From a virus: 48,382 nt of DNA. Numbering within the stretch: the first letter of the stretch is position 1; each line of letters begins with the position of its first letter. Location of the stretch: the IMG/VR virus record IMGVR_UViG_3300030060_006037, positions 1 through 48,382 of that record. One strand, 5' to 3'. Both the position numbers and the translations under genes were made by a program. Positions 1 through 9,200 of this stretch are shown piece after piece. The notes below the pieces were generated by a model. The model was not told where the DNA came from, did no database searches, and worked only from the letters and a program-made list of their open reading frames with translations.

Positions 1-3000
1 GGTGGAGATTTAGGAAGTGTAACTTTAACGGGTAATGTAAGTGGTTCATCAACCTCAACTGGTTCGTTTGGTAGGTTGATGCTTGGCGGACAAACTATAA
101 AAAGCACAACAGAGGGTATTGCAATAGTCAATGATTCTGAAGCCTATACATTGTTATCACCACCTGCTGCTTTTCAAGTCGTTTCTGAAGTTGATAATCA
201 ATGGTTTGCTTATTTTAGAAATAACGAATCAACCTCTGGTCGTAATTACGGTCTTTATGTAAGAGCTGGTACTAACAGTACAGACTCACCATTTAAGATT
301 GCTGATAAAGACGATTCTACTATACTAAGAGTTTCAGGTGAAGGAACACTTGGTATAAATACAAATAGCCCGCAATCAGGACAAAAACTTCATGTTGTTG
401 GAGATTCATTTTTTACTGGTAATGTAAGTGGTTCAGCGACATCAACCGGTTCATTTGGAAAATTATCTGTTGGCGGTGGTAATATAACAACTTCAGGTAA
501 TATGATACTTGATGCTGATGGTGCACAGATTAGATTACAAGATGGTGGAACAGAGTTTGGTAGGATAAGTAGAGTTTCTTCAGACTTAGTTTTAAAATCA
601 ATGAGTAATAATAATGATATCTTATTTAAAGGTGTCGATGGTGGTGCGACTATAACTGCATTACAATTAGATATGTCAGAGGGTGGTAATGCAATATTCA
701 ATGGAAATGTTCAAGTAGCAAGTGGTGGATTTGTATTTTCAGCAGGAGCATTAACACTACAATCCGGTGGTGGTGCTAATTTAGTATTAGATGCAGGTGC
801 TGGTGCTGATGAGATAACCTTATCAACAAGTGCTTTTACAACCGCAGTTCCAATAATTGGTACTGGTGATTTAGACCTGTATGCTGGTGGTGGAACTAAA
901 GTTGTTAGTTTGACAACATCTGCAATTAGTCTACTTAAAAATACGAGTATAAGTGGTAATTTAGCTGTTGATACTAACGTATTATATGTTGATTCTTCTG
1001 CAAATAAAGTTGGAATAAACAGAATTGACCCCCAATTTGATTTAGATGTTATCGGTGATATAAGAGCTACTGGTGATGTTATTGCAAGAAGGTATGTAAT
1101 TAGTTCTTCGGTAAGTCATATTACATCAAGCTTTTCAAGTGGTTCAACAATTTTCGGTGATACTATTACCGATACACATCGGTTTACAGGCTCATTGAGT
1201 GTAACCGGTAGTGGTTTAAGACTTGGTAGGTCTATACTGTCAAATGTATATCAGGGTAATCTTGTAATAGGTTCAAATGCACCTGCAATTTTTCTTGATG
1301 ATGGGGATGTTAGTAATCTACGACATTCCATTATAGGTGGTGGTAATGCTGGTTTAGAGATATCAGCTGATATACATAATGCTACAACTGGTTATATAAA
1401 CTTTGGAGTTGGTGGAAGTACAGTAGCCAGAATGATAGAGGGTGGTAATGTAGGCATCGGCACAACAAGTCCTGAAAGTATACTTCACATAGCTGATGGT
1501 TCAAGTGGTGCTATAGGTGCAAAATTAATAATTGATAATAATGTTAGTGATGCTGATGGAAATGGAACAGAAATATCATTCTTTAATGCTGCTGGTGCAT
1601 CTGCCGCTGGTGTTGCCAACTCAAGAATCAGATCAGTTGCTTCTGGTAATACCAACGGTTATTCACAACTACAATTTTGGACATACCATGCAAGTGAAGC
1701 TCAGAGAATGGTTATTACATCAACTGGTAATGTCGGCATCGGCACCACAGACCCTTCAAATTATGATTCTTCGGCTGATAATCTGGTTATACGTCAAGCT
1801 TCAGGTCATGGTGGTATAACAATCGTAACCGATGCAAGTAGTTATGGAATATTAAGTTTTGGTGATGGAACAGGTGCTGCTTCTTATAGAGGAATAATTT
1901 CATATCTACATAGTGCTGATAGTATGCAATTCCAAACAGCAGGTGTCGAAAGGATGAAATTAGATAGTAGCGGTATTTTGAAAAATATGGCTGGTGTAAG
2001 TGGTTCAGCAACATCAACTGGTTCATTTGGTAGATTAGAAATAGCAGACAATGCTAAATTTGGAACTTCAAACGGAGATATTCAAATAGGTAGTGGTGCA
2101 GGATTAAACATTACACATGATAATTCTGGTTTGACAGTTGTTACTTTAAATCATTTATATGCTACTACAAATGCAGGTGCTCAGATGAAATTACAATCTG
2201 GTTTCCTAACATTTCATACTGGCACATCAAATACTGAAAGAGTTAGAATAGATGCGTCAGGTAAAGTCGGCATCGGAATGACTCCAACTCATAACTTTAA
2301 TTTGAGAAGTGCTGGTAATGTTGAATTTAGAATACAATCTACGGATGATGATGCTAGATTACAAATTAGTTCGGATAATGATGAAGGTCAAGATTCAATA
2401 TTAGAATTTTTATCAAATACATCTACAAGAGGTTCGATATTATATGACCACAACACAACTGCCGCAAGTCAGAAAATGGATTTTAAAGTTGGTGATAATG
2501 CAGTAACTGCGATGACTATTCTTGGTGATGGCAAGGTCGGCATCGGAAATACAAGTCCTGCTACACACCTACACATAAACGGTTCTCATGTAGCCGCAAG
2601 AGGACTGATGAGTTTGGAGTCAACAAATCATGCAGCAATCAATTTGAGATCGGCCGCTGGTTCAAATGTAGCAGGTTTAGAACTTTTTAATGGTACAAAT
2701 CAAAAGTGGGGTGTTGCTAATCGTGGAGATGCAAGTGATAAATTTCAGATTAGAAGAGGTAGTGATGACGCAGTAGCGATTTCTGTCGACCAATCAATAA
2801 ATACAGAATTTGGAGGTAATGTAAGCGGTTCATCAATTTCATCTGCTTCATTCGGTAGAATTGATGTAGCAGGCAAATTGTTTGTAGGTGGTTCTCAAGT
2901 AGGTGCCGGTGGTGGTGGAAGTGCAGATAACTTAGGTAATCATACTGCAACACAAGATTTAGATTTAAATAGTAATTCAATCAAAAATGTGACTCATATC

Positions 3001-6000
3001 ACAGGTAGTGGAAATATAAGTGGTTCTACAACAACCACAGCATCATTTGGAAGTTTACAGTTACATGGAAAAACAATACATACTACTGCCGCGAGCAAGG
3101 TTGGATTAGGTACAACTAACCCGTTAGGAAATAAACTTCACGTCTATGTTGGAGAATCAGGCACAGATACCGTTACAACCAACAGTAGTTTAGTAATAGA
3201 AAGTAATACTAACAATTATATACAAATGTTGAATCCAAATGGAAATAATAGTGGTATCATATTCGGTGAACATAATGATATAGATATTGCAAGTATATTA
3301 CATGACGGTGGTGATAATTCATTAAGATTTAAAGTTGCAGCCGCAGAAGTAATTAGAATAAATGGCTCAGGCAATGTCGGCATCGGGACAACAGGTCCTT
3401 CAAACAAATTAACTGTAGAAGATACTATTGGAATTAAAAGAAGTGGTGTTGCGGCTATAACTACTTTACAGATGGCTGGTAGTGGATTAATTGTAAATGG
3501 TCATAGTGGTTATCATCCGTTAATAATACAAGCAAACGGCACTGAAGTTATGAGAGTCACTCAGGATAATAAGATAAGTGGTTCAGCTACCTCGACTGGT
3601 TCGTTTGGTTCGTTGGTTATTTCCGATGCTATTCAAGGAGGTGGGAATGTTAAAGGTGGAGACTTTCAAATTAGTGCGAATGATTTAGTAGTAGACGGTT
3701 TGGCGAATGCCACAGAAAGAGGTTTAGTGATTAAACATAGTGGTATGACTAGCAATACGGTTTCCTTAGTTCAAGATGCGAACAATTCAAGGGGTGAATT
3801 GAATACAAAAAACAGGTCACTTTTTATTCAGGCAGGAACTGACGGTTTTGGTTCTGGTGAGAAGTTTAGAATATTGGTGAACCAAATCGCGAGTTTAGAT
3901 ATTTTAAATGATGGGACAGTATTATTTCCTGTTGCTAACCAAAAAATAAGTGGTTCAGCAACTTCAACTGGTTCGTTTGGTAGAATCCAAGCTGCTGATA
4001 AATTGGTAGTAGGTACAGGCACACCAACAGCAGACTTTCATGTTTTTAAACAAACAGTAAGAATTGCTGCTGATACTCCAGAAATAGTTTTACAAGATAC
4101 AAGTGCTTTTTCTGCTGGAACTGGTCCATCAATTTTTTTTCAAGGATTACAAACAGGAGAATCTCTACAAACATTTGCCGCAATTCAAGGGCAATCTGTT
4201 GGTTCTGGAACTGGTGCATTAGCTTTTAAAACACGACAAACCGGTACTACGGGTACTAAAATGTATTTAGATGAAGATGGAAAATTAGGCATTGGAACTA
4301 CTGATCCAGGTGCACAATTGCATGTTGTTGGAAATTCATTTTTTCAAGGAAGTAAAGTAAGTGGTTCATCACACTCAACAGGTTCGTTTGGTTCAGTTGT
4401 TGCTGGTGGCACAGGTGTAAATTCATTTACAGGTAATGTCGGCATTGGAGTTACAAGTCCTGATAGTAAATTAGAAGTCAATGGAACAGATTTAATAGGA
4501 AATTTTGCAGGAAGTAATGCTGGATTCTACATTAGAAATAACACACCAGACTATATAAGTTTTCAAGGTTATGGTAATGATGGTTTTATATTTAAAGACG
4601 GTGGGAATGAAAGAATTAGATTCGAATCAGGTGGTAATGTCGGCATGGGAATTACCGCACCAGTTGGTAGATTACATTTAAAATCAAACGGAAGTTCACC
4701 ATCAGGTTCAATAGCAATTCAACATTCAGGAAATACTGTCAATATCGTAGAGATAGGACAAAGTGATAATGGAAATAGTGGTGGTGCTATTGTAATGGAT
4801 AAGGCCAATGGCGTAAAATCAATCCACATAGACGCACATGGAAAGTCACGCTTCAATGGTGGAAATGTTGGATTTGGTACGGAAGTAGATGCTGATACAA
4901 CAATACATTTGCAAGAAACCGATCATGTATACCTAACTATAGAGTCACAAAATACAGGTGCTGCAAGAGAAGCCGCAATCAAATATCAAAACTATAGTTC
5001 TGGAACAGATTTTTGGTGGGTAGGTATGAATGATGGAAATGATCCTGCTTATTCAATAGCTTATGGTAGTGCTTTAAGTAATGCTAATACAAAACTTATA
5101 GTATTAGATTCAGGCAATGTTGGTATTGGAACTACCTTTCCTGGTCATAAATTGCATGTCGTAGGTGATATAAGAGCAACAGGTGATATAATTGCAAACA
5201 GATTGGTCGTTAGTTCTTCAGTCAGTCATATAACTGCATCCTTTAGTAGCGGTTCAACCATATTCGGTGATACTTCAGATGATACTCATCGATTCACAGG
5301 TTCATTAAATGTTGATGGAAATATACAAAGCACTTCAGGTGATAATTTAAGTATCGGTACATCTTGGTCACCCGCTGGAACTTATGGAGTAGGCCGCTTT
5401 CATGGAGCACATAACGGTGGTGGTACTCGTGTTATGTTCAGTAATGCTAATAGTAGTGTTAGATATGGTATAGTAATGCACGGTTCAGATACAGGAACTG
5501 CCGATAAGTTAGGTATTGGTTTGTTACTGAATGAGAATGCTACTTATGCAAATGCATCTCCAGCAATGACGATAGATTCTAGTAAAAATATCGGAATGGG
5601 AACTCAAAGTCCTTCAAATAAACTTCATGTTTATGCAAATGTATCAAGTGAATATACTGCTCTTATAGAAAACGACCAGGCAACAAGTGGTCATGGATTA
5701 CAAGTTCATAGTGATGGTAATGGGACTGGAACAATACTATTTGATGTAGATGCAGCTGGTTCAAGTAGATTTAGAGTCAGAGGTGATGGTAGCGTATTGG
5801 TTGGATTTACAACATCTCAAGCTGAAAAGTTAGCTGTCAATGGTGATTTCAGGGCAACTGGAAACATAAGTGGGTCAGCAACCACGACTGGTTCATTTGG
5901 TGCATTATCTGTTCCTGGACAGGCCACCATAGGTAGTGTGGTAGAAGCATCTTCTATTATGTATAAAGAAAATGTTAAACAGATAGAAAGTCCATTAGAA

Positions 6001-6249
6001 AAGATTACAAAACTTCGTGGTGTAGAATTTGATTATAAAAAAACTAATGAACATAGTATAGGTATGATTGCAGAAGAAGTAAATGAAATATTTCCTGAAC
6101 TGGTTGCAAAAAATGAAGATGGGGATGTGACTGCAATGTCTTACACAAGAATGACTGCGGTGCTATTAGAAGCGGTAAAAGAATTGTCTGCAGAAGTTAA
6201 AGAACTTAGGAAACTTAATAATTATAGTAAATCAGGAGATAAAAAATAA
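1..6249 (+). CDS. Giant tail fibre/adhesin 1, S74-type C-terminal chaperone domain (5' end cut)
   Basis: The frame is open from base 1, so the gene begins before the window; the first ATG at 76 is internal, because the repeat SGSSTSTGSFG is already encoded at 40-72. About 2082 residues are visible. They are low in Cys and rich in Gly, Ser and Thr, with many beta-repeat units ending in GNVGIGTTSP-like turns and nine copies of the SGSATSTGSFG linker. The last ~95 residues (from SSIMYKENV, through GMIAEEVNEIFPEL, to a short coiled coil) match the peptidase S74 / intramolecular chaperone domain, which in other phages trimerises the fibre and may cut itself off. Role: an elongated trimeric host-binding fibre (inference from family). 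The stop overlaps the next start as TAATG. The true length and N-terminal virion attachment part cannot be seen. Confidence 0.88.
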   Translation, partial: GGDLGSVTLTGNVSGSSTSTGSFGRLMLGGQTIKSTTEGIAIVNDSEAYTLLSPPAAFQVVSEVDNQWFAYFRNNESTSGRNYGLYVRAGTNSTDSPFKIADKDDSTILRVSGEGTLGINTNSPQSGQKLHVVGDSFFTGNVSGSATSTGSFGKLSVGGGNITTSGNMILDADGAQIRLQDGGTEFGRISRVSSDLVLKSMSNNNDILFKGVDGGATITALQLDMSEGGNAIFNGNVQVASGGFVFSAGALTLQSGGGANLVLDAGAGADEITLSTSAFTTAVPIIGTGDLDLYAGGGTKVVSLTTSAISLLKNTSISGNLAVDTNVLYVDSSANKVGINRIDPQFDLDVIGDIRATGDVIARRYVISSSVSHITSSFSSGSTIFGDTITDTHRFTGSLSVTGSGLRLGRSILSNVYQGNLVIGSNAPAIFLDDGDVSNLRHSIIGGGNAGLEISADIHNATTGYINFGVGGSTVARMIEGGNVGIGTTSPESILHIADGSSGAIGAKLIIDNNVSDADGNGTEISFFNAAGASAAGVANSRIRSVASGNTNGYSQLQFWTYHASEAQRMVITSTGNVGIGTTDPSNYDSSADNLVIRQASGHGGITIVTDASSYGILSFGDGTGAASYRGIISYLHSADSMQFQTAGVERMKLDSSGILKNMAGVSGSATSTGSFGRLEIADNAKFGTSNGDIQIGSGAGLNITHDNSGLTVVTLNHLYATTNAGAQMKLQSGFLTFHTGTSNTERVRIDASGKVGIGMTPTHNFNLRSAGNVEFRIQSTDDDARLQISSDNDEGQDSILEFLSNTSTRGSILYDHNTTAASQKMDFKVGDNAVTAMTILGDGKVGIGNTSPATHLHINGSHVAARGLMSLESTNHAAINLRSAAGSNVAGLELFNGTNQKWGVANRGDASDKFQIRRGSDDAVAISVDQSINTEFGGNVSGSSISSASFGRIDVAGKLFVGGSQVGAGGGGSADNLGNHTATQDLDLNSNSIKNVTHITGSGNISGSTTTTASFGSLQLHGKTIHTTAASKVGLGTTNPLGNKLHVYVGESGTDTVTTNSSLVIESNTNNYIQMLNPNGNNSGIIFGEHNDIDIASILHDGGDNSLRFKVAAAEVIRINGSGNVGIGTTGPSNKLTVEDTIGIKRSGVAAITTLQMAGSGLIVNGHSGYHPLIIQANGTEVMRVTQDNKISGSATSTGSFGSLVISDAIQGGGNVKGGDFQISANDLVVDGLANATERGLVIKHSGMTSNTVSLVQDANNSRGELNTKNRSLFIQAGTDGFGSGEKFRILVNQIASLDILNDGTVLFPVANQKISGSATSTGSFGRIQAADKLVVGTGTPTADFHVFKQTVRIAADTPEIVLQDTSAFSAGTGPSIFFQGLQTGESLQTFAAIQGQSVGSGTGALAFKTRQTGTTGTKMYLDEDGKLGIGTTDPGAQLHVVGNSFFQGSKVSGSSHSTGSFGSVVAGGTGVNSFTGNVGIGVTSPDSKLEVNGTDLIGNFAGSNAGFYIRNNTPDYISFQGYGNDGFIFKDGGNERIRFESGGNVGMGITAPVGRLHLKSNGSSPSGSIAIQHSGNTVNIVEIGQSDNGNSGGAIVMDKANGVKSIHIDAHGKSRFNGGNVGFGTEVDADTTIHLQETDHVYLTIESQNTGAAREAAIKYQNYSSGTDFWWVGMNDGNDPAYSIAYGSALSNANTKLIVLDSGNVGIGTTFPGHKLHVVGDIRATGDIIANRLVVSSSVSHITASFSSGSTIFGDTSDDTHRFTGSLNVDGNIQSTSGDNLSIGTSWSPAGTYGVGRFHGAHNGGGTRVMFSNANSSVRYGIVMHGSDTGTADKLGIGLLLNENATYANASPAMTIDSSKNIGMGTQSPSNKLHVYANVSSEYTALIENDQATSGHGLQVHSDGNGTGTILFDVDAAGSSRFRVRGDGSVLVGFTTSQAEKLAVNGDFRATGNISGSATTTGSFGALSVPGQATIGSVVEASSIMYKENVKQIESPLEKITKLRGVEFDYKKTNEHSIGMIAEEVNEIFPELVAKNEDGDVTAMSYTRMTAVLLEAVKELSAEVKELRKLNNYSKSGDKK
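4037..4190 (+). repeat. 154-base segment duplicated in fibre 3 (copy 1)
   Basis: Pairs with 12291-12444 in fibre 3, same frame, no gaps, about 90% identical by eye. It encodes RIAADTPE(I/L)VLQDTSAFSA and GTGPSI(F/Y)FQGLQTGES. The similarity is much higher than between the surrounding modules, indicating recent copying between fibre genes. Confidence 0.8.
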
Positions 6250-9200
6250 TGTCTATGTTTATATCAAGTTCTAAAGCAGCCACAGGTTCATTTGGTCATG
6301 TACTACAAAATGGTAAAGGTTTATTACCACAATTTACGACAGGTAGTTCTATATTCATTGGTGAAAATGCTGGTGCTTCTGATGATGGTTCTAATAATAG
6401 AAATATCGGAATTGGTAAAAATGCTTTAGATGCCGCTACTACAGGACAATTGAACATCGCTATCGGCGATGATGCTCTAACCGATGTTACAACAGGCAAT
6501 TATAATGTAGCAATCGGATTTGAATCACAAAAAGATACTACAGGTGGACAGAATGTATCTATTGGATATAACTCACTAGAATTTAACACGTCAGGAAACA
6601 ACAATACGGCTATCGGTTACGCCGCTGCGGGTGGATTTACTTATTCTGGAGTTAGTAACATCGCTATAGGATATACAGCTCTTGGTGGAGCTAGTGTGTC
6701 AGGTGATTATAATATCGCTATTGGACATGCTGTAATGGGAAGCATCACAACCGCAGACGACAATTTAGCAATTGGGGATTTTGCTCTTACTAGTATCCAA
6801 ACTTCTACTAGAAATATTGCCATAGGTTCTGAAGCCCTAAGATATATTAAAGATGTTGGCGGAACACATGGATTTAATAATACTGCTTTAGGTTGGAATG
6901 CAGGAAAAAGATATGGAGATAATGCAGGAAACTTAGTAAGTGCAAGTTTTAGTGTATACATTGGACACACAACTTATCCACTTGAAGATAATTCTCAAAA
7001 CGAAATATTAATAGGTAGTCAAGTAAGAGGTAAAGGTTCGAATACGGCCACAATAGGTGATGGTAATATTACAGACATTTATTTGAGTCAAGACCAAGGT
7101 GCAACTGTTCATACAGGTAATGTAAGTGGTTCAGCAACCTCAACTGGTTCGTTTGGTTCTGCACATATTGCACATAAAGTCGGTATCGGCACTACGGGTC
7201 CTGGTACTGTACTTCCAAGTGGTTGGTCAGGAAATAGACTTTTAGAAATAAGAGCTTCATCAAGTGGTGGAGATGCGGGTTTATTTTTAAGAAGATTTGA
7301 AGGTGATGGTACTTATGGAATGGATTTTTGGACTGACACAAACTCTGCAGATAACTATATTGACAGCAGAGGCGGGATAAGTGCTTCTGAATTATTTATC
7401 AGAGTTGCAACTCATACAACTCCTATAAACGCAGCAAGATTTGATTATTTAGGAAATGTTGAATTTCCAAGTGCAACAACAATAAGTGGTTCAGCATCCT
7501 CAACTGGTTCGTTTGGTAATCTAAGAGTGTTGAACAATAGTAGTGCTTGGTCAAGTGCGGATGATTTCATAATTGGTAACACATCCAAAGCCGTTACCGG
7601 TATGACTTTACAAAGCACGACATCAGGTGAGACCAATATAGCATTTGCTGATGGTATAGAGGGTAATGCAGGTAGATTTGCTGGATACATAAGATATGAC
7701 CACAATGCAACAAAGATGATTTTTTCTACGGAAGGTAGTCAAAGAGTTTTTATAGATGGCTCAGGCAATGTCGGCATCGGAGATTCAACCCCAAGCCATA
7801 AGTTAGAAATAAATGATGCAAATTCTAATTCAACTTGGGAAAGTGTTAAGATAACTAATTCTAATTCTGTTGGTGCTGGATTAACATTAGCTGGTGGTGT
7901 TAAGAATTGGTCAATTATATCAAATGGTTCTGGTGGTGGTGCTGGTGGTGGTAATTTAGGATTTCACAACACAACAGACGGTGGATATAAATTTATAATA
8001 GATAGTGATGCGGCTACTGAATTATTAACTTTAGATGGTAATATAATAAGTGGTTCAGCAACCTCAACTGGTTCATTTGGTGATGGTAGATTTATAGGAA
8101 AGGTCGCCATCTTTGGGTCTGGAAGCAAAACTCCTGATACGCCATTACATATTAGAGGAGATTTCGATGGCTCAGGCGGATTACCTAATACAAATCCAGA
8201 TAAAGGATTAAATATATCGAAGTTTACAGGCCTTCAAAGTGATTACGGAAAAAGTGATAAATTTGGAATAACATTTACGGCTGCGTCTAATGGAACTACC
8301 GATTATGCGTTAGCCGGTATTTATGGACAAGTCACCAATGTATCTAGTTATGTTGGTGGTAGTATAATATTTGCAACCAGATTAGAAACTGAGAGTGCTC
8401 TTACCGCAAAAATGGCGATATCGAGTTCAGGAGATGTAGGCATCGGGACCACAAGTCCTATTAGAAAACTACAAGTAAATGCTAGTTCCTATACAGAAGC
8501 TGGTGGAGCTGATGCAAATATACATTTAAGTGTTGCCAACAGTACCTGGTCAGGTATTGGACTTTTCGGTGGTAGTTCTCAAGGTGGTTTTATAGATTTT
8601 GGTGATACGGATGCTACTCACAGAGGAAGAATTTTATACAGTCATGCAAGTGATTATATGGCATTTAATACTTCTGCAACAGAGAAGGTGCGAATTACTA
8701 GTGGAGGCAATGTCGGCATCGGAGAAACAACACCTACTGAATTATTACATTTAAAGAAAACAGGTAATGATTTTGCAACAATAATCGTAGAGAGTACTGC
8801 AAATGATACTGGTGCTGGTTCTAGCATACAAATCACAAGTAACGATGGTGCGGTATTTTTACAAAATAACTCTACTGCAAGAACTGTAACGAGATATGGA
8901 ATTGCAGTAGGTGGTTTTTTTGAAATACTTGCTCAAAACAGTACAAATGGAATGATGATTGGTAATGGAACTACAAATAAACCAATTATTTTCGGTTTGA
9001 ATAATAAAGAACAGTTAATAATATCTAATAATTCAATAAGTGGCTCATCAACCTCAACTGGTTCATTTGGTGAATTACATATTGCAGATAAAGTAGGCAT
9101 CGGGACCACAAATCCAGCACATTCACTTCATGTTGTGGATTCGAATAACACCGCGGATGGTTCAATCCGTTTAGCTAGTCATGCTTCTTTTTATACAACA

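Noticed and set aside
354-361. TATAAATA inside fibre 1 as a T4 late promoter
   Set aside because: It lies inside a coding region and is expected by chance in AT-rich DNA; only the intergenic copy at 44890 was kept, with low confidence.
390-701. Reverse-strand open frames throughout the fibre and other genes (this one and many alike)
   Set aside because: They mirror strongly coding + strand genes, have biased composition (Pro/Leu/His-rich shadows of Gly/Thr repeats), and lack ribosome sites or sensible neighbours.
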